DNA of 32,625 nt from a bacterium (GTDB taxonomy: Bacteria; Patescibacteriota; Minisyncoccia; UBA6257; 02-FULL-45-10c): positions 521,471 to 554,095 of the forward strand of contig JAJYMK010000003.1 of NCBI GenBank assembly GCA_021786945.1, written 5' to 3'. Position numbers and translations under genes: made by a program. Every line of letters starts with the position of its first letter. The stretch's first letter is position 1. Shown here in pieces: positions 1 to 9,418 of the stretch. The notes under the pieces were generated by a model that ran no database searches, was not told the DNA's origin, and saw only the letters and a list, made by a program, of their open reading frames with translations.

Positions 1-248
1 GCTTTATGAATTTTTTCCTCGTCTCCGGCAGCGGACAAATAAAGCCAAGCTGCATAAAAGATATACAAAATGGCGGCAACGAAGAATAAACCGGTTATCC
101 AGTTTACAATTCTAGTAATAACTGATTCCACACCGGACAAACTAGTGATGTTTGTTTTTGGCACGCTCGGATTAATATTTTGTCCGAAAGCCAAAGCCGG
201 AGAAAGAAGCATTATTCCTGTAATAACTTTTTTGGTTAAATTTTTCAT
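1..248 (-). CDS. TrbC/VirB2-like pilin family membrane protein (3' end cut by window edge)
   Basis: Manual reverse-strand translation MKNLTKKVITGIMLLSPALAFGQNINPSVPKTNITSLSGVESVITRIVNWITGLFFVAAILYIFYAAWLYLSAAGDEEKIHKA; signal peptide, TM, 'AAGDEEK' motif typical of this family. Not in supplied ORF track because it is open at the edge. Confidence 0.75.
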   Translation of the reverse strand, partial: MKNLTKKVITGIMLLSPALAFGQNINPSVPKTNITSLSGVESVITRIVNWITGLFFVAAILYIFYAAWLYLSAAGDEEKIHK

Positions 249-272
249 ATTTTTTAATTAATAATACTAATT

Positions 273-329
273 TACGAATGAATACGAACAGTACCAATTT
301 ATACCATCCGTATATTCGTATTATTCGTA
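273..329. repeat. inverted repeat TACGAATGAATACGAA / TTCGTATTATTCGTA
   Basis: Arms 273-288 and 315-329, complementary except one extra base; intergenic between two minus-strand pilin-like genes. Confidence 0.7.
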
Positions 330-414
330 TTTATTGTAGATTTGTATTATATTCTCTCGACCTTTTTATAAACCTATATTAATAATAGCTCTTTAAAAAA
401 TTATTGCCAATATA

Positions 415-906
415 TTACTTAGCACCAAGAATTTCGGCAATAATCATTGTAATTCCTTTGGATACCAGGATAAGAACATATCCGATAACGGCATAGGTAA
501 TTGTTTTCCTCCCCATTATTGCCCTTTCCACATCTCCACCGGTACTGAGCAGCTGCCAAGCTCCATAAATAATAACAAGTGGAAAAATAATCGTCGCAAT
601 AGTTATGAGATAAGTAACTATTCTGTCTATTAAATCTGGAATACTATTTGTTTTTAAAGGATTCACAAGCTCTATATTTCCGGAACTTGATGAAGATGAA
701 GACTTGGTGCTTACCGTACCCGTACAACACTTAATATTATTACCTCCGGGACATTTACCACTTTCCAAGGCAACGGAGCAACTCTGAGTGTTTGTATCAA
801 TACACTGTCCACCGCAGGAGGTTTGGGCTAAAACCAAATTTCCCAATAATAAAGACGGCAGAATAACGATAGGTAGAATAATAATATTCAATAGTTTTAT
901 TTTCAT
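415..906 (-). CDS. VirB2/TrbC-like pilin with N-terminal six-cysteine module
   Basis: Signal peptide, CGGQCIDTNTQSCSVALESGKCPGGNNIKCC module, two TM helices with 'GAWQLLSTGGDVERAIMGRKTITYAVIGYV'. Confidence 0.75.
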   Translation of the reverse strand: MKIKLLNIIILPIVILPSLLLGNLVLAQTSCGGQCIDTNTQSCSVALESGKCPGGNNIKCCTGTVSTKSSSSSSSGNIELVNPLKTNSIPDLIDRIVTYLITIATIIFPLVIIYGAWQLLSTGGDVERAIMGRKTITYAVIGYVLILVSKGITMIIAEILGAK

Positions 907-982
907 AATTTAATAATACTCTTTATCTTTTAAGTGTAAAATACCTTTTTTCTTTGTAATATTTTAATTATTTTTAACACGA

Positions 983-2080
983 TTAAGGATTAGTTTTGGG
1001 GCAACAATGACCTAATCCACAATTTCCTGAAATCAATTCATTTCCAGGACATTCGGATTGAGTGCAAGCGTAAGTTCCACCAGCCAAACTAGAGCATTCG
1101 ACCACCTTTGGTACAATATCCGGTACACAGCACTGAGTATTTTTATTTTTTAAACTATTAACCGACAAGCATAAACCGCTAACCTCATGAGTTCCTGTAC
1201 CGCAGGGGGCGATACTTACATCCTGACATTGTCCATTTTGATTTGCACAAGCGGCATCAGACCCCGTATCTACCCTAGGCAGAGTTAATGGTGCCGAAGA
1301 ACAAGTAATTTTATTCCATGGAATTTTAGAGGAAGAATTTGTGAGAACTTGTAAAACCGTCCCAACCAAAAGCCATGCACCCAAAGTAATTGCTACGCCA
1401 TAAACAGCTATGGTCATCCTCCCTCTTCCGCTACTCACCTTCTTTTCATCGCCACCCGCAATCATTATTTCAACGGCCCCCCACACCATAAATCCTCCAG
1501 CAAGAGCAAATACTAGTTCGATGAAAAAATTAATTAAATTTTGAATCAATTTGAAAATATCACAAACCGAACAATCCATTCCACTGCATGGAACCAATCC
1601 GGTTCCCGTACTACCAGAAGATTGATTCTGTTCATTGGTAAAAACATTATTAGTCTCAGTATTGGTAGTTGTAATAGGAGAAGAAATTTCGTTACCAACT
1701 TCCATTCCGCTGGCTTTAGGTAAAACACAACAAAGTTTGGGCGGCGTGCAATCACTGGTATTTATTCCTACCGATCCATAATCACATGAACTCGCAGACT
1801 TACAAGTTCCAAATCCAATATTATTATTTACGCATTTTGTGGACACACAGCATTGCTCAGGAATACCCTCAGGAGAAGTGGCGCAAATACTCCCGCTCTT
1901 AGTTAAATCACCGGTATAAATTTCATCGTAAGGATCGCAAGAGACCTTACATATTCCCTGGCTGGAAACACCACATGCTTGCCCAGTAGCAAAAACTGAA
2001 TTACCACTAAAAATAAAAGTTGATAATACCGAAAAAATAAATAAATATTTTAGATTTTTATTCATATATTTACCCCGCAC
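983..2080 (-). CDS. Cys-rich pilin-like membrane protein with four six-cysteine modules flanking a two-TM pilin core
   Basis: 365 aa; core 'CSVCDIFKLIQNLINFFIELVFALAGGFMVWGAVEIMIAGGDEKKVSSGRGRMTIAVYGVAITL'; repeated C..C..C..C..CC modules. Start may be the internal ATG giving MNKNLKYLF. Confidence 0.75.
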   Translation of the reverse strand: MRGKYMNKNLKYLFIFSVLSTFIFSGNSVFATGQACGVSSQGICKVSCDPYDEIYTGDLTKSGSICATSPEGIPEQCCVSTKCVNNNIGFGTCKSASSCDYGSVGINTSDCTPPKLCCVLPKASGMEVGNEISSPITTTNTETNNVFTNEQNQSSGSTGTGLVPCSGMDCSVCDIFKLIQNLINFFIELVFALAGGFMVWGAVEIMIAGGDEKKVSSGRGRMTIAVYGVAITLGAWLLVGTVLQVLTNSSSKIPWNKITCSSAPLTLPRVDTGSDAACANQNGQCQDVSIAPCGTGTHEVSGLCLSVNSLKNKNTQCCVPDIVPKVVECSSLAGGTYACTQSECPGNELISGNCGLGHCCPKTNP

Positions 2081-2196
2081 CTTTTGAAAGTTGGGGGGTT
2101 GGGTTTTAATTTATTAAATACAAAAAACCCGTAATTAATAATTTAATTATAAACCATTAAATAAATAATAAAAACTGCCCTCGAAAAATGCGGGGT

Positions 2197-3543
2197 TTAT
2201 TGTACTGGATTTATTTGCCTAATTAAATCCGACACTGCGCGTTCTCCCTGGCTTAAAGCTTCGTAAGAATCAAGCTTGCCCGAAATAACCGAATCAATCA
2301 TCTGAGAAAAAATAAGCCTTGTTTTTTCCGGATCAGGCTTAAGCCAAGATTTTGCAGTCAAAGCCTGTTTGGCAAAAACACCAATGCTTGGATCATCTGA
2401 ATATTTCTGTATCAAAGTTCTTAAGGCTGGCGGACGTTTTGTAACCGTCAGATAATTTTCGGCTTCGGCTTCATTTGTAGTCATATAAATCACTAGATCC
2501 CAAACCCATTCCGGATATTGAGTATATTTGGAAACAGCCAAACCCCTGTAATTAGCATAATTGATAGCCTCCTGTTTTCCTGTTGGCTGCGGCATGGCGG
2601 CCGCTTTTATTTTTAAAAATGGGTTTTTATTTTTTAAGAAATCAAGTTGTGAAGCATATTCGAAAATCATAGCCGTCTTCCCCTGACTGAAAGAATCGGT
2701 AGAATAAAGCATATTGTCGTTCCAGGTATAATATAGATCTTTAGGATTAGCAAAGCTGGTATAAAAATCCAGAGACTGGAGGCCTGGTTGACCACCTTTT
2801 AAAGAAGAAATAAAGCTAGCAGAGGTATAATTATCGTTTGTCATGTCTGTTCCGGCCTGCAACATTAATAAACTAAGAATATCGGCGGCATTATGGATTG
2901 TTTTTTCTGATCCGCCAATTGCGGCTGCAGCACGGACGATATTTCCGCTGGAATCCATCTGTCTCAATTTAGGAACAAGGTTTTTAAACTGAAGCCAATC
3001 GGACGGCGCTACGGCTACCGCATAATTATCAAAAATGTCCTGATTATAAAATAAAGCCAAACTATCTATATATAAAGGAAGCGCATAAATAGCCTGATCT
3101 TTTACAAAATCTTTTTCAACAACGTCCGGAAATAAAGATTTAAGCTGATTTAAACTAAATTGTCCCGATGGTAAAACTGCCATTTTATCGGAATGTTTAG
3201 GAATCCAAGAATTTTCAACCATAAAAATATCCGGACCCTTACCCGCAGCTAAAGCATTAACTAATTCTTGTTCATAATTTGCTTCATCGATTTGCTGATA
3301 AGAAATCTTAACATTTGAGTGAAGCTTCATATATCCCAAAATACCCGCACTGAAAGCAGCTTCCTCATCTCCTACACCCCAAATCACCAAATCCATCTGA
3401 GGCGGAGGTGTTTCTTGGGTTTTGAGCCCGGGCAAAATACCCGTAAATATTCCGACGGTGATTAATACTAAAGCCAGAATTACGGCCAAGGCTATAAGCT
3501 GAGGCTTAGAAAAATTCTGTAATAAATTTTTATTCGGTTCCAT
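2197..3543 (-). CDS. ABC transporter-type extracellular (sugar) solute-binding protein, membrane anchored
   Basis: N-terminal TM then 'LVIWGVGDEEAAFSAGILGYMKLHSNVKISYQQID...GKGPDIFMVENSWIPKH' family-1 SBP features. Confidence 0.8.
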   Translation of the reverse strand: MEPNKNLLQNFSKPQLIALAVILALVLITVGIFTGILPGLKTQETPPPQMDLVIWGVGDEEAAFSAGILGYMKLHSNVKISYQQIDEANYEQELVNALAAGKGPDIFMVENSWIPKHSDKMAVLPSGQFSLNQLKSLFPDVVEKDFVKDQAIYALPLYIDSLALFYNQDIFDNYAVAVAPSDWLQFKNLVPKLRQMDSSGNIVRAAAAIGGSEKTIHNAADILSLLMLQAGTDMTNDNYTSASFISSLKGGQPGLQSLDFYTSFANPKDLYYTWNDNMLYSTDSFSQGKTAMIFEYASQLDFLKNKNPFLKIKAAAMPQPTGKQEAINYANYRGLAVSKYTQYPEWVWDLVIYMTTNEAEAENYLTVTKRPPALRTLIQKYSDDPSIGVFAKQALTAKSWLKPDPEKTRLIFSQMIDSVISGKLDSYEALSQGERAVSDLIRQINPVQ

Positions 3544-3589
3544 TAATTTAAATTATATCACAGGAAATAAACCAATTTCGACTCCAATA

Positions 3590-3628
3590 AAAAATCCGCG
3601 GAACCTTACGGCAACCGCGGATTTTTAT
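3590..3628 (-). terminator. intrinsic terminator downstream of gyrA
   Basis: ATCCGCGG...CCGCGGAT stem (3594-3601/3615-3622) with T-run on minus strand. Confidence 0.85.
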
Positions 3629-3632
3629 ATTT

Positions 3633-6095
3633 TTAAAAACAGATTACGCCGATAATTTTATCTCCGGAATTCAAATTCATGATTCTGACACCCTGGGTAG
3701 CGCGGCCGGCCAATCTTATACTGGCCAACTCTGTCCTAATTATCTGTCCCTTGGCGGACAAGGCCAAAAGCTCTTCTTCGGAACTTACCAATATGGAAGC
3801 GACTACATTGCCGGTTTTGGCGGTAACCTTGGCGGTTTTTATACCGGATCCGCCCCTGCCCTGAACTTTATATTGAGAAATTTTTGTTTGTTTGCCAAAA
3901 CCATTGGATAATACGGTCAAAATATTAGTATTCGGATCAATCTTCTCGTCAACCATATCCAAAGACACAACTAAATCTCCTTTTTTAAGGCGGATACCCT
4001 TCACTCCGGAGGCGGTCCTACCCATAGGCCTGATTTGTGATTCCTTAAATCTTATAGCCTGCCCCAAAGCAGTACTTAAAATAATCTGATCTTTTCCGGT
4101 AGAGAGCTTAACGCCCAAAAGCATATCGCCCTTCTTGAGATTAATGGCTATAATTCCGGTTCTTCTGACATTGGCAAAATCAGCCAAAGCAGTTTTCTTT
4201 ACAATTCCGTTTTGCGTAGCCATCACCAAAAATCCCGAAGCGCCTTTTTTGTCGTCGGCATAAGAAATTACCGTCGCAATTTTTTCTTCAGGCGGAATTT
4301 CCAGGAAGTTATGTATTGATTTTCCTTTAGCTATACGGCTGGCTTCCGGAATTTCATAAACTTTTGTCTGGAACACTCTGCCTTTTTCGGTAAAGAATAA
4401 AATATTGTCGTGAGTATTGGAGAAAATAAACTGGCTCAAAAAATCCTCTTCGGCGACCTCGGAACCAATCAATCCCTTTCCTCCGCGCTTCTGCAATTTG
4501 AAACTGGAAGGAGCTACGCGTTTAATATATCCGCTCTTGGACATAGTAATGATTGTTTCCTCTTTTGGAACCAAATCTTCTTCACTGAATTCTTCTAATC
4601 CAGAAGCGATAACTTTAGTTTTTCTGTCATCTCCATATTTGTCCTTCATTTCCCCGAGTTCTTTTTTAATAAGATCGGATATTTTCTTCGGGCTTTTCAA
4701 AAGAGCGTTTAATTCTTCAATTATTTTCTTTTTTTCTTTTAATTCATCCTCGATTTTCTGTCTTTCCAAAGAAGCAAGGGTCTGCAATCTCATTTCCAAA
4801 ATAGCGCTAGCTTGAACATCGGAAAATTTAAATTTGGAAACCAAGTTTTTATGAGCCTCGTCTTTATCGGCCGATTTTTTGATGGTTGCAATAATTTTAT
4901 CAATGTCTCCTAAAGCTTTGTGTAAACCCATCAAAATATGAGCTCTTTCTTCGGCTTTCTTCAAATCAAATTCCGCCCTTCTTCGGACAACTTCTTTTCT
5001 GTGTTCAATATAGGCATTGAGAACTTCTTTGATGGAGAGCGTCTGTGGCTGAATACCGTTCATTAGAGCCACCATATTCAAATTGAAATTCTTCTGAAGA
5101 TCTGTAAATTTATAAAGCTGATTCAAAACTTTTTGCGGAGCAGCATCGCTTTTAAGATCAATTACAATCGAGAGTCCGTCCTTGTCGGATTCATCGCGCA
5201 CATCTTTAATACCCTGGATTTTCTTTTCGGTAACCAACTCGGCAATTTTAATAATTAATTCGGCTTTGTTGACCTGATAAGGAATTTCCGTAATTTCTAT
5301 CTGGTGTCCTTTTCCGAATTCTTTGACTTCTGCCCTGCCGCGCATAGTTATAGCGCCCCGGCCTGTGACATAAGCCTGTTTTATGGCTTTTTTATCATAA
5401 ATAATTCCGCCTGTCGGAAAATCCGGACCGGATATAATATCCATCAATTCTTCTGAAGTAGCTTTGGGGTTATCAATCAATGCCGAAGTAGCCAAAACCA
5501 ATTCAGTTAAGTTATGCGGCGGAATATTCGTAGCCATACCCACCGCAATACCCACGGCTCCGTTAAGTAATAAGTTCGGTGCTTTAGCCGGCAAAACTTT
5601 CGGCTCCATCCTGGCTTCATCGTAAGTCGGAACCCAATCAACCGATTCTTTTTCGATATCAATCATTAATTCTTCGGCAATTTTGGAAAGCTTGGCTTCG
5701 GTATAACGGTAAGCGGCTGCACCGTCACCATCTATACTGCCGAAGTTACCTTGTCCTTTCACGAGGGGATAACGTAAAGAAAAGTCTTGAGCCATACGTA
5801 CCATTGCTTCATATACAGAAGAGTCGCCATGCGGATGATATCTACCCAAAACATCACCGACAATATTGGCGGATTTCTTGAATTTGGCCGTGCTAGTCAA
5901 GCCGCTGTCCCACATCGCCCACAAAATTCTCCTTTGCACCGGCTTCATACCATCGCGCACATCTGGAAGAGCGCGGGCAACTATAACCGACATGGCATAG
6001 TCCAAATAACACTCCCTTAACTCGGCTGTAATTTCCCTTTCTTCTATTTTATCGGCTGGAATTATTGATTTTTTTTCTTCTTTATCTTTAGCCAT
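3633..6095 (-). CDS. gyrA: DNA gyrase subunit A
   Basis: 820 aa; '[22 protein letters not shown]', '[18 protein letters not shown]', catalytic '[12 protein letters not shown]', GyrA-box-like 'QKRGGKG'. Confidence 0.97.
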   Translation of the reverse strand: MAKDKEEKKSIIPADKIEEREITAELRECYLDYAMSVIVARALPDVRDGMKPVQRRILWAMWDSGLTSTAKFKKSANIVGDVLGRYHPHGDSSVYEAMVRMAQDFSLRYPLVKGQGNFGSIDGDGAAAYRYTEAKLSKIAEELMIDIEKESVDWVPTYDEARMEPKVLPAKAPNLLLNGAVGIAVGMATNIPPHNLTELVLATSALIDNPKATSEELMDIISGPDFPTGGIIYDKKAIKQAYVTGRGAITMRGRAEVKEFGKGHQIEITEIPYQVNKAELIIKIAELVTEKKIQGIKDVRDESDKDGLSIVIDLKSDAAPQKVLNQLYKFTDLQKNFNLNMVALMNGIQPQTLSIKEVLNAYIEHRKEVVRRRAEFDLKKAEERAHILMGLHKALGDIDKIIATIKKSADKDEAHKNLVSKFKFSDVQASAILEMRLQTLASLERQKIEDELKEKKKIIEELNALLKSPKKISDLIKKELGEMKDKYGDDRKTKVIASGLEEFSEEDLVPKEETIITMSKSGYIKRVAPSSFKLQKRGGKGLIGSEVAEEDFLSQFIFSNTHDNILFFTEKGRVFQTKVYEIPEASRIAKGKSIHNFLEIPPEEKIATVISYADDKKGASGFLVMATQNGIVKKTALADFANVRRTGIIAINLKKGDMLLGVKLSTGKDQIILSTALGQAIRFKESQIRPMGRTASGVKGIRLKKGDLVVSLDMVDEKIDPNTNILTVLSNGFGKQTKISQYKVQGRGGSGIKTAKVTAKTGNVVASILVSSEEELLALSAKGQIIRTELASIRLAGRATQGVRIMNLNSGDKIIGVICF

Positions 6096-6100
6096 ATTTT

Positions 6101-6487
6101 TTAAAGATTGTTATTAATAGTTGTTGATGCAGTATTTTCGAAAATATTTTTTACTTCCGCCATATTATTCTGAGCATTTTCCGGATTTTCTTTTTTGGGT
6201 ATATCTATATTAAATGACGTTGATTTCAAAAATTTTTGTTTTGCGTCATCAATCATTTTTTTAGCCTCTTCAAAAGTCGCCTTTAGACCATTTTTGAAAA
6301 TTTCAAATTTTGACACCTCCTGATCAGATTGAGAAACAGACGCCGGATTCAAATTAAAACCGCCGAGTGAAAGCCAGACCCATACAACTAAAATCATAGT
6401 TATGGGCACGCCAACCCACATGATTTTCTTTTTTGTATCTTCATGTAAGCCGTGTAACTTCTCCAAATATTTTTCTAAATCATTCAT
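6101..6487 (-). CDS. hypothetical single-TM protein
   Basis: 128 aa, one TM segment ([22 protein letters not shown]); close spacing with gyrA and downstream MBL gene on same strand. Confidence 0.65.
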   Translation of the reverse strand: MNDLEKYLEKLHGLHEDTKKKIMWVGVPITMILVVWVWLSLGGFNLNPASVSQSDQEVSKFEIFKNGLKATFEEAKKMIDDAKQKFLKSTSFNIDIPKKENPENAQNNMAEVKNIFENTASTTINNNL

Positions 6488-6493
6488 AAAAAA

Positions 6494-7114
6494 TTATATT
6501 TTCAACTGAACAATCTTTGTTGATTTTATTTCTGACAAATCTTTCTTTTTGATAGTTAATTTTTCCTCGGCATCCATCTTCAAACCCAATTCATCCACAA
6601 ATTCTTTCGTGTCCGATGCCTGCCTCTTAAGTCCCGGAACTTTAAAGAATGTTGGTATAACGATTTTAGGATTTATTTGTTTTATAAGTTTTGCCGCAAG
6701 CTCGGGGTTGATAAACGGCTTGCCGCCAGCGGGGACAAAAAGAATATCAACAGACTTTAATTCACCCAAAGCATCTTCGTCCGGATAATCGGCAATATGG
6801 CCCAAAAAACAAAGATTTGCATCCTCGGTTTTTACCATATAAATTGTTTTGAAAAAATTTTCAGAAGATTCTTTTACTAAAGGAAATCCATGAATTTCGA
6901 ATCCTTTTATTTCGTATTCACCCGGACCGATCAAAACAGCGCCTTCTTCTTTTTCTGTTTCCGGAGCCGGCCAAGCCGAAATTGTTTTCAATAAAACATC
7001 AAATTTTCCACGAGCCGGATTAAGACCAAGTTTACTGTCGAATGGATCACTCACTAAAGTAAAATCGCCAATCTGAACCTTAAAACAACCTTCTCCGTAC
7101 CAGTTTATAACCAT
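6494..7114 (-). CDS. MBL-fold (metallo-beta-lactamase superfamily, UlaG-like) protein
   Basis: 206 aa; 'INWYGEGCFKVQIGDFTLVSDPF', 'CFLGHIADYPDEDALGELKSVDILFVPAGG'. Confidence 0.75.
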   Translation of the reverse strand: MVINWYGEGCFKVQIGDFTLVSDPFDSKLGLNPARGKFDVLLKTISAWPAPETEKEEGAVLIGPGEYEIKGFEIHGFPLVKESSENFFKTIYMVKTEDANLCFLGHIADYPDEDALGELKSVDILFVPAGGKPFINPELAAKLIKQINPKIVIPTFFKVPGLKRQASDTKEFVDELGLKMDAEEKLTIKKKDLSEIKSTKIVQLKI

Positions 7115-7185
7115 ATCAAAAAATAAAATTAATAATTAAAATATTTAATAATTATAAGGTTTTTTGACCAAAAAAACAAATAAAA

Positions 7186-7209
7186 AACCCGCCTATTTAA
7201 AGGCGGGTT
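7186..7209 (-). terminator. intrinsic terminator
   Basis: AACCCGCCT/AGGCGGGTT stem, followed by T-run on minus strand; overlaps end of 7197-7481 ORF. Confidence 0.75.
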
Positions 7210-7481
7210 AATTGTTTTTGACGCCATGCGGTTACCCTGCGCATGCGCAGAAAAAGGGAAAACATCATAAAGAGCATAATACCCAATGTAAGGAGGGTAA
7301 TTATCGGGGCCAAAGCCGGAATCAGCATAATAAGCATATGCGACGCCAGGCTAAACAACGCTACAATCACCAAGACAATCAGGTTAGCCAGAAAAAGGCT
7401 GACAACCTGACTAATAGACCGCGGGGGTCTTTTGGGATTGGAAGCTATGGTTAGGCGCATCCAATATCTTATAGGATTCAT
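7197..7481 (-). CDS. hypothetical small membrane protein
   Basis: 94 aa, two TM segments; strong SD (GAGGAGGGG) upstream of ATG; terminator at 3' end. Confidence 0.65.
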   Translation of the reverse strand: MNPIRYWMRLTIASNPKRPPRSISQVVSLFLANLIVLVIVALFSLASHMLIMLIPALAPIITLLTLGIMLFMMFSLFLRMRRVTAWRQKQLTRL

Positions 7482-7690
7482 AACCCCCTCCTCTTATATA
7501 TAAATGTACAAATCAATAATTTAACAATACTCCCCCTACAAACAAACGCAAGATTTGCTTTTTCATATACTATTATATATATTAGTCATACGTTCCTATA
7601 TATATGTATATGGGCAACCAGTGAATTACTTTATAGAATTTAAATTCACAAGTAGAACCCGTACTTACAATAATTCCTAAACGCGTTGTT

Positions 7691-7780
7691 AGGATAAATA
7701 ATTTAGTTCAAGGAGTGACGACGAGATAGTGGCCATAGCCACATCGAGAAGAAACGACGAAGAAATAAATTATTTAGGCC
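7691..7780. repeat. foldback element F1
   Basis: 11-bp perfect arms TAAATAATTTA (7695-7705)/TAAATTATTTA (7766-7776) enclosing hairpin GTGGC-cata-GCCAC (7729-7742). Confidence 0.65.
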
Positions 7781-7898
7781 ACAACCCTTCGGGATACTGT
7801 AAATTTGTATACATAACATGCGTCGCTTGTCGGAAATGTGATATTAAATCACAACTTCCTCCTCGCTCCTTGTTATGTATAAAATTTACTTGTATCGC
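7769..7898. repeat. 130-bp dispersed foldback repeat F2, copy a
   Basis: Gapless match to 24305-24434, 6 mismatches by eye; arms GTAAATTTGTATACATAACA/TGTTATGTATAAAATTTAC, inner hairpin TGTGAT-ATTAA-ATCACA. Confidence 0.9.
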
Positions 7899-7956
7899 GT
7901 TTGGAAGGTATTGTAAGTATGAGTTCTTTATTATAATTAAAAATTCTAAAAACAAA

Positions 7957-9048
7957 ATGAATAATATAAAGAAGTCCAATCCTACGCTGAATCATATTAT
8001 CAAGAATTCTCCGGGATTGATGCCGAGCCTTAAAGAAGGCGAAGTAGTCGAAGCCAGATTATTAAAAAGGACGCCAAAAGCGGCTTATTTTGATTTGGGT
8101 AAATTCGGCATGGGCGTTGTATACCGCCAGGAAATTTTCAATGCCAAGGAAATTTTCAAAACAATAAAAGAAAATGATCCGGTTTCCGCTAAAGTCGTTT
8201 CTATTGAAAATGAAGACGGTTATGTAGAGCTTTCTCTCGCCGAAGCCGGCAGACAGAAAGTTTGGCAGAAACTGAAAGAGCTCGAAGAAAAACAGGACGA
8301 ATTGAAAGTAAAAATTTCAGCCGCCAATTCCGGTGGTCTTATCGCCGAGGTTGAAGGAATAAAAGCCTTCTTGCCGGTTTCCCAGCTTTCTACCGAGCAT
8401 TATCCGAGAGTTGACGAAGGTTCTAAAGAAAAAATTCTTGAAGAACTCAAGAAGTTTATCGGTCAGGATCTTTCCGTAAAAATCATCGATCTCAATCCAA
8501 GAAACAATAAGCTCATTATTTCCGAAAAAGAAATAAACAGCCAAAACCTCAAGGATCTTCTTACTAAATATAAAGTTGGTGATGTTATTGACGGCATAGT
8601 TTCCGGGGTCGCCGATTTCGGAGCCTTCATCAGATTTGCCGACAATCCGCAGATTGAAGGTTTAATTCATATTTCTGAACTCAGCCATAAACTCATCGAA
8701 AATCCTAAAGAAATAGTAAAAGTTGACGACACCGTAAAAGCCAAGATTGTAGAAATAAAAGACGGCCGCGTAAATCTTTCACTCAAAGCTCTTCAGCCAA
8801 ATCCGTGGGATAAAGTAAAAGAAAAATATAAAGCCGACCAGGAAATCGAAGGAACTATCACCAAGTTCAATCCATTCGGAGCCTTCGTAGCTCTCGACGC
8901 CGAAATTCAGGGAATTATCCATATTTCCGAATTCGGAGGAAGCTTGGAAGAAATGAAAAAGAAAATTGAAGTAGGAAAATCTTATACTTTCAAAATCGAT
9001 TCGGTAAAACCGGAAGAAAAAAGAATTATTTTGAAGCTTAAGAAATAA
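7957..9048 (+). CDS. S1 RNA-binding domain protein, RpsA-like (four S1-type repeats)
   Basis: ORF track starts at 7729, but that extension is translated repeat F1/F2; in-frame ATG 7957 gives MNNIKKSNPTL. S1 motifs 'GAFIRFADNPQIEGLIHISEL', 'GAFVALDAEIQGIIHISEF'. Confidence 0.85.
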   Translation: MNNIKKSNPTLNHIIKNSPGLMPSLKEGEVVEARLLKRTPKAAYFDLGKFGMGVVYRQEIFNAKEIFKTIKENDPVSAKVVSIENEDGYVELSLAEAGRQKVWQKLKELEEKQDELKVKISAANSGGLIAEVEGIKAFLPVSQLSTEHYPRVDEGSKEKILEELKKFIGQDLSVKIIDLNPRNNKLIISEKEINSQNLKDLLTKYKVGDVIDGIVSGVADFGAFIRFADNPQIEGLIHISELSHKLIENPKEIVKVDDTVKAKIVEIKDGRVNLSLKALQPNPWDKVKEKYKADQEIEGTITKFNPFGAFVALDAEIQGIIHISEFGGSLEEMKKKIEVGKSYTFKIDSVKPEEKRIILKLKK

Positions 9049-9054
9049 TCCAAT

Positions 9055-9084
9055 AAAAAATCCCCTCTTTACAGAGGGGATTTT
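9055..9084. terminator. bidirectional-looking intrinsic terminator
   Basis: AATCCCCTC tttaca GAGGGGATT with flanking A and T runs between convergent ORFs. Confidence 0.85.
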
Positions 9085-9088
9085 GTTT

Positions 9089-9274
9089 TTAGTAACAACT
9101 GGGTGGCGGGAAAACCAACCCTTCCCGCCTCGAAGGCTTTGCCTGCTTCGTCGGCGGAGGATTTACAGAGTCGTGCCAGTCTTTGAGGCCCTTGGCCATT
9201 ATTTCCAGGCCGCCCTGAATAGTGCCCCGGGAATAATCCACCGTTACTACTTTCACCTTTTTGTTTTCAACCAT
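9089..9274 (-). CDS. small orphan protein, 61 aa
   Basis: SD AAAAGGAG before ATG (TTAAAAGGAGAAAATAATG), upstream promoter-like TTGACT-17-TATTTT on minus strand, ends at shared terminator. Confidence 0.5.
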   Translation of the reverse strand: MVENKKVKVVTVDYSRGTIQGGLEIMAKGLKDWHDSVNPPPTKQAKPSRREGLVFPPPSCY

Positions 9275-9418
9275 TATTTTCTCCTTTTAATGAACACGTT
9301 AGATTTGTAAATCAAATCTTTTGAAACTAAAAAATATCATAAAAAATCAAAATAGTCAAAATATTAAATCCGATAGATTTATATGTTATCATTTATTAAA
9401 AGTATCTAAAAAAATCTA

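Noticed and set aside
4417-4815. 132-aa plus-strand ORF inside gyrA
   Set aside because: Antisense shadow of a conserved gene, no RBS or family features; the same applies to the other ORFs inside gyrA, ftsH, hppA, comM and uvrD.
7729-7956. N-terminal extension of the S1-domain ORF
   Set aside because: Translates the F1/F2 repeat DNA; the in-frame ATG at 7957 starts a normal S1-type protein.
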